Positions 21,954 through 31,762 of a DNA stretch of 64,000 bases are shown here, piece after piece. Numbering within the stretch: position 1 is the first letter of the stretch; the number at the start of each line of letters is the position of its first letter. The notes beneath the pieces are model-generated. The model searched no databases. It saw only the letters and a program-made list of their open reading frames with translations, and was not told the origin of the DNA. A program made the position numbers and the translations under genes. The stretch is from Tolypocladium sp. Sup5 PDA-1 (Eukaryota; Ascomycota; Sordariomycetes; Hypocreales; Ophiocordycipitaceae), in contig JPHH03000004.1 in NCBI GenBank assembly GCA_000750105.3, forward strand, positions 1,137,060-1,201,059, read 5' to 3'.

Positions 21954-23060
21954 ATGGACCTTGAACTTTACGCCGCTAGCTGCCGTGGCCGCTTTATGGG
22001 TGTCTACGATACGTGAGTCTTAGAGAACGTTGCATCACGCCGAAGCGACCTAGCGAACATTGAGTAACTGCTACTGCGGAGAGGAGCTTGACTCTATCAC
22101 CAAGGCTGCTCGGGCTGTATGCAATATCCAATACCCTGGCAACGAGAATGAATGCTGCGGTGGACGAGATTCGCCAGGCTTGTCTCGCCGTTCATCTCCC
22201 CTAAATGTGTTCATCTCCCTTTACGTGCGTGTTCCTGGCTCTGGGAGTACAAGTGGCTCTGCAATTGGTATCAACTAGCACCGGTGGCTACAAAACTGCA
22301 ACGGGCATCACAACTCGCACTGCCGTTTCCCGAACTACAAATGACACCGTAACTGGCCCTGGTGGCTCCAGAACTGCGACACAGCGCAGCTCGCACCAAA
22401 AGCTCCAGAACCACTCACACCACAACTGGCACCAGTAGGTCCTCCACCACGACTGGTCCTACGCCGTCGTGAACGCCTGGGTTGAATTTGGCGTACTACA
22501 ACATGTCTTTGGCATCCAATCCCGCCGGTGCGCCCGGTCAGATTCCCCCCTTTTCCCAAGCATCGATAGACTGGCCAACAGTTTTGAGTGGGCAGAGTCC
22601 GATAGTTACTGGTACTACAGAAACTATCCGTTATCCACCCCAGAATCAGAATCCAATCATCTATGGGGTATCCCTGGGAGTTGATAACTTCCTCAACAGC
22701 CTTGTTCAGCATGTTGGGTATTTCCACTCTAGTACGACCGGAGTATACTCCGTGACCGTGTTTTGCGACGATCACTGCTGGCTCTGGCTTGGAGACAACG
22801 CAAAGACTGGTTTCACAGCTGGCAATGCTGGACTAAACGGGCTGTTTCCCCAAACTCCGACGCTGACATTTTCCACCATTGCTGGTTCCTACACTCCTAT
22901 CCGGATTCTTATAGTCAACACTGAGCCGGGGTTGGGCGTCTTTAACTTCACCATGGTCGATCCCGATGGCAATGTCGTTGCATCAAATGCGATACCAGAA
23001 GTGGGAGGACAACTTGTTACCAGCTGTGGCTCCACGGACGCCCCTCTATTTGGCTTCTAG
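21954..23060 (+). pseudogene. Decayed WSC-domain / GLEYA-adhesin gene
   Basis: Three recognisable pieces lie in order but not in one frame. First is a WSC-like cysteine domain: AASCRGRFMGVYDT, an apparent 52-nt intron 22013-22064, then NCYCGEEL and VCNIQYPGNENECCGG. Next is a Ser/Thr-rich stalk near 22265-22460, split between two frames. Last is a GLEYA domain opening TPGLNLAYYN (22473 on) with FCDDHCWLWLGDNA and GFTAGNA, ending in a stop at 23058-23060. An in-frame TGA at 22470 separates the stalk from TPGLNL, and the frame changes within the stalk. Intact relatives are cell-surface, sugar-binding adhesins. No secretion signal was identified. A complex splice pattern cannot be fully excluded. 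Confidence 0.6.
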
Positions 23061-23069
23061 ATGAAGTTA

Positions 23070-24828
23070 TTACAAATGGGAATTCTCGAACTTGGCGGCA
23101 AGCAATTGTCCAATATCCGGGTCTACCCTGCTAAACATGGCCCGTACAGCCTCTCTCAAGCGCGCAGGCACGCCTTGCAAAGTCTCCGCAATGTTGGACA
23201 CCCACTGTGATTTCTCGGACTCATCAAAAACCCTTTTCCAGAGCTCTCTGGGCTGCTGAAAGTCCTCATCATCAACCGGAATTTCGTTTAAACCCAGCGA
23301 AGCAGAAGGTTGGACTCGTTCGAGGTGCCGTATTTGGGCAGCGGCTCGGGAGGACAGGCCCGGGCTCAGCGTGCTGCGCACATAGTTGGGATCGCCGCCG
23401 TAATTTTTGGTCACAGTTATCCCATCGCGCTCAAATGGCGCATAAACGGGGGCAATTGGCCGGTTTGGAGGCAGTTGCGCATAGTTTACTCCAAGGCGGT
23501 ACCGTTGGGCGTCCGGGTAGGCAAACATGCGCGCCTGCAACACTGCAGATAGTCAGTCTCAAGACAACTCGCTGTCAAGAGGCACACTTACTGGGATCTG
23601 GCGTCATTGCGATGCCGGGGACCAAATTAGATGGGGAGAATGCAGCTTGTTCAATCTCAGCAAAGTAATTGCCAGGCTAAACGTGATTGTCAGCGACATC
23701 CTTGCACCCAGATGAATGGTCTTACGTTTTTGTTGAGCGTCATTTGGCCGACTTCAATCAAGGGAAAGTCCTTGTGGGACCAGGTCTTGGTAATGTCGAA
23801 TAGAGCTCGGCCATGTTTCTCGGCTTGCTCGGGTTCCATCACTTGGACGTACAGCTTCCACGCTGGGAAATCGCCCCGAGCAATGGCGTCCCACATATCT
23901 TGGTTGTGGAAGTCAGGGTTGGCACCAGCCATGCGTTCTGCTTCTTGACCAGAAAGGTGGCCGACGCCCTGGACGGGACGGAAATGAAACTTGCAGTATC
24001 GGAACCTGCCATCCTCGGCCACCAGCTTAAATGTATGGACTCCAAAGCCAGTGACCCGACGGATCGAATCGGGAATACCGCGGGAGCCAAACAGATGCAT
24101 CAAAGCGTGCACGCTCTCCGGTTGATTGACATGAAAGTCCCAGAACTAGAGAATTAGACGCTGTGACAAGATGGAATGAGATCACTCACCATGTTCCAAT
24201 CCGGCCGATTAGTAGCAGGGTGCCTTTTGTGGCTTCTGTTCAAGGAGGGAAATCGAACCGGGTCGCGTACGAAAAAGACGGGCTTCAAATGTTAGAACTT
24301 GGAGTGGTATTGGGAAAGCCGACGTACGATGTGGTTGCCGACAATGTCATGATTGCCCTCCTCTGTGAAGAATTTGACAGAAAAGCCTCGGACATCGCGA
24401 ACTGTATCCGCACTTCCTTTTTCACCGCCAACGGTGCTGAGACGGAAGAGCACCGGTGTCTTTTTGCCAACGCTGTTCAGAAACTTGGCGCAAGTCAAGA
24501 AGGCGATTTTTGCATTGGTGACTTCGAATTCACCCCAGGCGCCCACTGCTTTGGCATGGACGACTCTACGAAAGTTAGTGACGATCACGGCGAGAATGGC
24601 CGCCAGACGGACCTCTCCGGAATGCGCTCCCGGTTGAAATGCGCAAGAGTCTCAAGGAGAAGTGTGTCCCCCAATGTCGTGATGCCACCGCCACCGAAGA
24701 CAGGCAATGTGGTACTGACGGAGGGATCCGAAAGTGGCTGGCCTGGAAATACAGTCAGATCAGAACAGCAGTACCCGAGAAGGGGACATATACGCACCTT
24801 CCGCCAGTGTAAAGACAGGCTTCGACAT
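23070..24828 (-). CDS. Haem catalase, small-subunit type, with C-terminal peroxisomal signal SHL
   Basis: Converts H2O2 to water and O2. Seven exons: 24798-24828, 24613-24742, 24328-24565, 24190-24282, 23726-24145, 23592-23676 and 23070-23542. The introns are 44-55 nt, all frames close, and the product is 489 residues. Diagnostic sites are the catalytic His in RVVHAKAVGAWGEFE, the Asn in GNHDIVGNHIPVFFVRDP, and the proximal haem Tyr in RMFAYPDAQRYRLG. The N-terminal LLLETLAHFNRERIPER is typical. There is no signal peptide. The C-terminus ENSHL fits a PTS1-like tripeptide, so peroxisomal location is likely. It is divergent from a GMC oxidase that ends SRL, with a shared promoter. It has no C-terminal flavodoxin-like extension, so it belongs to the short class. 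Confidence 0.93.
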
Positions 24829-25722
24829 GTTTATCTTGAATGATTAATCTCCCTTGCCTGTGAGTGTTGGGAATCTCTGGATTAGGACTATTTGAACATG
24901 GTATATATACTGTGAGTACCGTGCCCTGCCGTCACGTTTAACACCCAGCTTCACGAAAATGACGGTTTGAGCCCGAAATACCTCCGACACACTTTCGTGG
25001 GAAAGCTGCGAGGATGCATAGAACTGAGTATATTGATAGCTCACTGAGAGACTGAACGACTGCCCTGAAGCTACAAGAAAGGGACTGAAAGGTCCTGGCT
25101 CCGAGCTCAGGTGGGTCTCCGGCTCAACCGACCGGGCCCCTTATTTATCGGCATCGATCGAGTGTCCGAGACTCTACGGCTCAGCCCGCCCGTCCCGGTA
25201 AAGGTTGAGATGCCGAGATTAGTCCGTCATTGGTCCTCGCTAAAGTTTAAGGTGCGTCCACATTTCAAGATCCCGAGAGAAACCCTTCATTTGCCTCGCC
25301 CTCTGTACGTCCGTAGATGGATTTATGATGATGCGTTCTGATTAAGTTTAAGATGCCGAGCGAAATCCGTCGTTGGTCGCCCGATATACTTTCGTATCTA
25401 CTGGTGTAAGCCACCTTTCGGGGGCGACACCGTTATCCAGCAGTGGACAATTCCTAAAACGGATTCAAGCATCCAAAAAGCATCGCCCTGCTTGCAACGT
25501 CTCTATTTGGCAATACTATGGGACTTCGGCATGCTTCGTTGTTACTCGCAACAGTGGCAAGATGGACTTCGGTATGCTTCGGCGTCACTCACCACATGCA
25601 GTGGATAGCAATGGGTATAAATATACTCTGCTGCCTCTCTTTCGGTTTCGCAACAACTGTTATCAACTTGTCAATTCGTTCATTACGAGACCAAGCTCAT
25701 CCCCCGAAACACAGACCCCGAC
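24829..25722. promoter_or_regulatory. Shared 894-bp divergent promoter of catalase and GMC oxidase
   Basis: Each side has a TATA-like box: TATATATA at 24902-24909, 74 bp from the catalase ATG, and TATAAATA at 25616-25623, about 100 bp from the oxidase ATG. A CT-rich stretch follows the second box. Three degenerate 27-bp repeats lie in the middle (25209-25378). The symmetry suggests joint regulation of the two genes. Confidence 0.6.
25209..25378 (+). repeat. Three degenerate 27-bp promoter repeats
   Basis: Copies start at 25209, 25269 and 25352. The first and third share GATGCCGAG, then TCCGTC, then TTGGTC, with differences only in the spacers. The middle copy is GATCCCGAG followed by a looser match ending TTTGCC. 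Each carries CCGAG, and the ends of the outer copies resemble an inverted CCAAT box (ATTGG / GTTGG). A nearby AAGTTTAAG is also repeated. They are plausible transcription-factor sites. Confidence 0.6.
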
Positions 25723-27600
25723 ATGGCGATGGTTTCCAACGGCAACGAGTACGATTTTATCGTCGTTGGTGGTGGCACCGCTGGCAATGCGGTTGCTGGC
25801 CGTCTGGCTGAAAACCCCAATGTCCGTGTTCTCATCGTCGAAGCCGGTATTCCCAACCCGGACCAAGTTGACGAAATCACCACCCCGTCCAAAGCGTTCG
25901 GGCTTCGAGGAAGCAAACATGATTGGGCCTACAAGTCGACAATGATCAAGCGCGGCGACTACGAACGGATAGAGAAGCCCAACACGCGCGGAAAGGTGCT
26001 TGGTGGCAGTTCATGTGCCAACTATTTCACCTGGATTCCCGGTTCCAAGCCTACCTTTGACGATTGGGAGGAGTTTGGCGGTGCAAACTGGAACTGGGAC
26101 GGTTGCGTCGACTACCTTCGCAAGTGTGCGACCTACCATGACGACGAGAAGCTGTACCCGGCCGAGCTGAGCAAGATTGGTACCGGAGGCCCCGTGCAAA
26201 TTGCCCATGCCGATCTGGTTCCGGAGCTGCAGCCTTTCCGCGACGCACTCCTCGAAGCATGGGTCTCCAAGGGCGAACGCCTGACCGAAGACATTTACGA
26301 CGGTGAGATGAGGGGTCTCACCCACTGCGTGGATACCATTTACAACGGTCAGCGCCAGGGAAGCTTCTTGTATCTTAAGAACAAGCCCAACGTCACGATT
26401 GTCTACGGTGTCCACTCGAAGCAGCTCATCATCGACCCGGCGACAAACACCTGCACTGGTGTGACCATAATCAACGAAGCCTCCAACATCGAGATTAGCA
26501 TCTATGCCAGTCGGGAGGTCATCCTGTCTCAGGGTGTGTTTGAGACTCCCAAGCTGCTCATGCTCAGTGGCATTGGCCCGGCGGCTGAGCTGGCCAGGCA
26601 CGGCATCGACGTCAAGGTGGACTCCCCCCATGTTGGCCAGCACCTTTTGGACCACCCAATAGTGCCCTTTGTGCTCCAGATCAAGGACGGTTACGGTTTG
26701 GATGATCACATCCTTCGAGAAGGCCCTCTGAACGACGAGGCCGTGGCTGCCTACAAACGAGATAAGACGGGTCCCATCAGCTCGGGGCTGTTGGAGCTCG
26801 TGGGGTTCCCTCGCATCGACGAACGCCTGGAGAAGCATGAGGCCTATCGTGCGGCCAAGGCTGCCAACGGTGGCCTGGATCCTTTTGGGCCAGCTGGTCA
26901 GCCTCATTTCGAGCTCGACTTTGTCGGCATGTTCAGCACCGCCTTCCAGTGGCACTACCCGGTCCCCGAGAAAGGCAGCTACATGACTGTTATCGTGGAC
27001 CTCCTCCGCCCCCTGTCCGAGGGTGAGGTCACTCTGAACAGCTCCAACGCTTTGGTACAGCCCAACATCAACCTCAACTTCTTTGGCAACGACCTGGATA
27101 TCATGGCGATGCGTGAGGGTGTTCGCTGGACCTATGATGTTTTGACCACCGGCGCAAGCTTCAAAGATATCATCGTCTCCGAGTACCCCTGGAAGATGCC
27201 TCTGCATTCCGACGAGCAGATGGATAAGGCCGTGTTGGACAGGAGCCAGACTGGATTCCGTAAGTCTCTCTCGGCAGTATTCGGACTAGCACTAACATAT
27301 CACAGACCCTTGCGGAACTGCGCGCCTCTCCAAGAGCATCCACCAAGGTGTGGTTGACTCCAAGCTGCGCGTGCATGGGGTGAAGAATCTTCGAATTGCA
27401 GATGCTTCTGTCATACCGGTCATTCCTGATTGCCGTATTCAGAACTCGGTCTATATGGTTGGCGAGAAGGTGAGTGTCAACCTTGCTAGATCTCCCGTTC
27501 GAACTGACGCATGCTCCAGGGTGCGGATATCATCAAGGCCGATCATAAGGACATCTATGAGGCAAGGGACATTCCTTATTTTGTTTCAAGCAGGCTGTAA
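25723..27600 (+). CDS. GMC-family FAD oxidoreductase with peroxisomal signal SRL
   Basis: Three exons: 25723-27259, 27306-27469 and 27520-27600. The introns are 46 and 50 nt; 593 residues. The FAD-binding Rossmann motif is YDFIVVGGGTAGNAVAGRL (residues about 10-28). GMC signature 1 is RGKVLGGSSCANYFTWIPG, and signature 2 is SQGVFETPKLLMLSGIGP. The active-site pair is the His in TGFHPCGTARLSK and the Asn in DCRIQNSVYMVGEKGADII. There is no signal peptide. The C-terminus VSSRL is a canonical PTS1, so a peroxisomal alcohol- or sugar-type oxidase making H2O2 is the best reading. The substrate cannot be read from sequence, and a dehydrogenase is possible. It is divergently paired with catalase. 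Confidence 0.92.
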
Positions 27601-28145
27601 TCCAGGTCGTCTCTTCTTGTTGTGGGGATCAAGATGCTCTCAACAAATCCTCCGCATAAGCACATCTACTTGGCTATCCTTAAACACAAAGCCCAAATAC
27701 GAGTAGGGACGTCTAGAACAATGTATAGTACATTAAGGCGCTCCTCAATATATCAATAGATGGATTATTACTACGAATATTGTAGTCTGGAATACGCTGT
27801 TGCACCCACCGGGAATGGTGGCATCCCCGATCGGGCAAGGCGCCCTTGCCGTGCCCCTCCACCGCTGGGCCCCCGTATAAATAAACCGACCTCCATCCTC
27901 CTCCGTCGACTTATACACTTGACTTCTCTTCTCCTCTTCCCCCCCTTCAGCTCCGTCGGCCGTCCCGGGACGCCTTCCCACCCTGTCTTTCTCCATTTGT
28001 GCCTGCGCCAATCCTTCATTTCGTGGACTCGTCATTTCGGCCCACAGACAGCCCGTTTCACCCTCCGCCACGTCTGCTGCCGGGCGCCCTTCGACGCACG
28101 CCGTAAGTGTTGCCCTCATCGTCTGGGGTTCAATTGCGCCGGTTT
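27601..28145 (+). promoter_or_regulatory. Intergenic with an orphan promoter and leader
   Basis: TATAAATAA at 27876-27884 is followed by a long CT-rich tract (about 27890-28000) and then a leader ending in a consensus 5' splice donor GTAAGTGT at 28103. This is the layout of a strong fungal plus-strand promoter with a leader intron. No plus-strand gene follows. The opposite-strand DUF7924 gene begins within 50 bp of the donor. The first 275 bp are the 3' flank of the GMC gene. Confidence 0.5.
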
Positions 28146-29740
28146 CTACGGAGAATGTGACTTGGTGCGTTTGGGAGGGTGAAATTCTCGTGATAGTTCA
28201 TCTACGGACGTATCGGACTCGTATAAGGGTGGCATGTTGGAGTCGAGGTTTAGAATCGTCTCTTGGCTGGTGACAATTGTTTCATCAGCCGACGCCTCGC
28301 TTGGGGAGCTTAATCCCAAGCCACCATTCCCTGGGGGAGGTGCAACGTCTTTATCTTGAACAGCTCTCTCATTCCCGTGCATGATCGCATTGGCTCTTTG
28401 TCGCTTGGCCCAGTCTCTCCCGTTCCGGAAAGCAGTAGCTCCCTGTCGAAAGGCATCGAGATCACCAGTCAGACCCCACGTTTTGATCTGCGTCATGACG
28501 AAGCCGGGTTGTTCTCCAGGAACTGATGGTGGTATCGGATGACTGGTGTACATCTTCAGAGTGCCACCGTGGTATATCGACGTGAGTGTATAGGCCTTGT
28601 TATCGTATTGTGGCTCCGACTGCTTGTATGACTGCAGGCTATGGATACCTCTCGCTCCCAACGCACCGTCATAGCACGCTTGTCGAGTTGCGACCGACAG
28701 ACTTCCGTCAGGCCCCTTGGCCTGGAAAAGATAGTTTGGAGCAATAGGAAGGTCGTGTTGGGTAGAGGGAACAATCTGGTTGTTCAGCTCTCTGCGAATG
28801 TCATGTCGAGCTGTTCGGGACGCACGCCGTAATACAGATCGGGATTACCTGGTACGAGCGTACCGTCGGTCAACTGCTCCAGATTCGTGAACGGAATTTC
28901 GCCGGCAACACACTTCCTATCGCCAAAGTCTCCTTCGATAACTGGGATAACGGTTGTGGTAACTTCTCTCTCCTTGGACGCCTGCGCATCGGCTCGTTCG
29001 AACTTGCGAAAGGCGTCGTTCGAGAACTTGGACGGCGATAGGGATGCTCTAGGTTGGGCTAGCACTTGACGGATCTCGTCCATGTTCACAGGTTCTGGCG
29101 GCAATCGGTTGTCCGGGTATTCATAGCCATGGGGCAAGATGTTGTGGTCGATCAGGTGTTGCTGGAAAGCACGATCATATGGTCCCGTGCTCCTCGTGCT
29201 GGTTGTGTTGGGGGTAGCGTTGCTCTTCGACGGCGACTGCGAGCTCCTCTTCGTCGGTGATCTCTTTCGGTGACGGAGACTCGACTGGCTGTCAACACGG
29301 AACGAAGAGAGGCAAATATCTACACATACTCCTCTTACGTCTCTCAGATCCGGGGCGCCCCGACTTGCAAAATAGTTGATTTGATCTAAATAGTTTGGAA
29401 AACACCGACAAAGGAACTGATCGGCAATAAGGTTGCTTGTTTTCTTTTGGGTGGATGTACTCAGTCGCGTACGTCCCCGAGCGCTTCGTCGTTGTCCCGA
29501 GCTGCGAGGGAGTTTGTCGTTCCTCTCGTTCAACTCTCGTAGTGCGTTCCGCGTGAGAGGGATCTCTGACAGGTGGTCCCAGAACCTTGCAGGTGGGAAT
29601 GCCGGATGGCTGAGTTTCTGCTTTTTCGATGAACGATGGTCTGGGTCGTCTTCTGGCGTTTGACTCGGACACGAAGGGATGCGACGCTTGCGCAGGCTAG
29701 GAGTGGTTAGTCGGTTATGTGAACCTTTTGTCGGAACCAT
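28146..29740 (-). pseudogene. DUF7924-family protein gene with a one-base frameshift
   Basis: The N-terminal part (ATG at 29740) includes a basic, disordered head, then EIPLTRNALRELNERN, ASRGAPDLRD, STGPYDRAFQQHLIDH, LPHGYEYPDNRLPPEP and PDLYYGVRPEQLDM. A likely 54-nt in-frame intron (29285-29338, GTAAGA...CAG) follows APDLRD. The reading then hits TGA at 28784-28786. The next frame continues the family pattern without a gap: RRELNNQIVPSTQHDLPIAP, ACYDGALGARGIHSLQSY, MTQIKTWGLTGDLDAFRQGA, and it ends at 28146. One base is missing near 28797-28808. Relatives form large fungal families whose role is not established to my knowledge. It is either a pseudogene or a sequencing error in an otherwise intact gene. 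Confidence 0.65.
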
Positions 29741-29992
29741 CCTTGAATGCTTGCCATGGTCGACACGGAGGTGCTGGAGTGACGTTTTTGTGTTGACCAG
29801 AACCAGGACAAGACAAGGCCGTCGCCAGGTGGCGCGCGACGAGGACGACCAGGCAATGCCACAGCCAACTGCTGATTGGTCATCCATGTTGAATAGCTGA
29901 GCCCCGCTCCTGTATGCGAACACTCGTGTTGCTCTCGTTTTTACTTCGCCCTTCAGTTATAGAACATCCCCTTCCCGACTACTTAGTTCGCA

Positions 29993-31532
29993 ATGCCGCC
30001 CAAGCCGAGATGCGTTCGCATGGACAAGGACGACCTTGCCTGGGAGAAAAGTGACGAGGAGGTCGAGTCGTGGGAGAGATCACTGCACAACGCGGAGACA
30101 TACCGTGCCATCGCCAAGCTCATCATGAAATACAGGCCTGGCGAGGCCGTAGAGCTTCACAGACCGATCAGAGGCGGATACAACATACTCTATCGGCTAG
30201 AATATAAGGACGGCTCGTCGGCTGCCATGAGGATCCCCTGCAAAGGTCTTTGAATAGACCACCCCTTTGCCAATAGGAAATCACTGAAGCAAAACAGGCA
30301 TTGTCAAGTTCCCCGAGGAGAAGGTCAGATATGAGGTGGCTACGATGCGCTACATCGCGGCGAAAACGACTATTCCCGTGCCTAAAATATACTACTGCGG
30401 CACCGGAGCGGAGAATCCCACTGGCCTTGGCCCGTTTATCATCACGGATTATATTGAACATGAAAGGACCATGTCTGATGCTCTCAACGACCCTCTCATT
30501 GAGCCCGACGAGCCCCATGTCCTGGACAACAACATCAGCGAGCAAAAGCTCGCGTTTCTCTACAGACAGATGGCCAACATCATCCTGCAGCTGTCTACCC
30601 TGACATTCCCTCAAATAGGGTCATTAGTCCAGGGAATACATGGAGACTTCTCTGTTTCCGGGCGGCCCCTGATCCAGAATATGAACTCCCTAGTAGAGTT
30701 CGCAGGGGTCTCCCCAACGCTGCTACCATCACAACAATACTCTACCTCCACGAAGTGGTATTCCGCCATGGCCGATATGCATCTAGCACAGGTAACGTTC
30801 CAGCACAACGACGCTGTTTTAGATGAAGAGGATGCGCGCGACAAATACGTCGCTCGCCAGCTGTTCCGGCGGCTGGCATCCACTGGGCGACTTGCGATTG
30901 GATTTGATGCCGAGGAGTACAGTTGTGAATCTATGTTTCGACTGTACTCCGAAGACTTACGTCCGTCAAACGTCTTGATCGACAAAGACCTTTGCGTGGT
31001 GGGTGTCATAGACTGGGAATTTGCCTATGTTGCCCCGGCGCAGTTTTCTTTCGATCCGCCTTGGTGGCTGCTCTTGAAGAGCCCAGAGTATTGGCCTGGG
31101 GGATATACCACGTGGATGGAAGCATATGAGCCCCTCCTGGACACTTTTTTGACTGTTCTGGAAGAAGAAGAGGAGAAGATACGAACTAAAATCGCGGGTG
31201 GCTTGTCGGGTCTGTCGCTGCCGAACGACGAGACCATGCCTCTTTCACAGCGGATGCGGAAGAGCTGGGAGAGTCAGTCGTGGATGATCAACTATGCAGC
31301 CAGAAACAGCTGGGCCTTTGACTTTATATTCTGGAGGTTCTTGGACTCTAGTTTTTTCGGGCACAATGAGGATCGGGAGTATCACGCGAGACTCAACCTA
31401 CTCGCGAGGGAGGAAATTGAGGCCATGGAAACGTTTGTCAAAATAAAAATGGAGGAACGTAAGGTCCGGAAACTAGTTGAGTGGGATCATGACAGCGCAG
31501 TAGCCCAAATAGCCGAGGTCATGGTCATGTAG
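29993..31532 (+). CDS. APH-type phosphotransferase (aminoglycoside-phosphotransferase-like kinase fold)
   Basis: Two exons, 29993-30245 and 30298-31532 (52-nt intron), giving 495 residues. The N-lobe has PIRGGYNILYRLEYKDGSSAAMRIP. Family hallmarks follow: EKVRYEVATMRYIAAKTTIPVPKIYYCG, then LGPFIITDYIEHERTM, then the catalytic loop SEDLRPSNVLID and the metal-binding GVIDWEFAYVAPAQF. This is the large fungal family of APH-fold small-molecule kinases. Substrates are mostly unknown, and resistance to an aminoglycoside should not be assumed. It is divergent from the DUF7924 gene with about 250 bp between. There is no signal peptide or membrane segment. Confidence 0.88.
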
Positions 31533-31762
31533 TCACATGAGCAGTGGCCCCATCTGCGTCGTTTTCCCCAATGCCCACAGCATTGTCAGAACGCTGTCAT
31601 ATTATAGATATCTATCCCAATGTACTGGGCACAACGTCTCCGATCGGGAAGTTTCCATCTTGAAGACCGATTATCGCCTACCAAAATCTTTTGCCACAAC
31701 AACTCAAACCCGGCTTTCTCCCATCCCTTGATCCGGCCCAAGACAATCATCTCCAGTTCCGC

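Noticed and set aside
26011..27207. A 398-codon minus-strand frame over the GMC oxidase
   Set aside because: Antisense shadow of a well-supported exon, with no family resemblance.
23070..27600. Reading the region as a secondary-metabolite cluster
   Set aside because: No polyketide synthase, peptide synthetase or terpene cyclase is present. The Zn2Cys6 regulator is almost 16 kb away, past several housekeeping genes.
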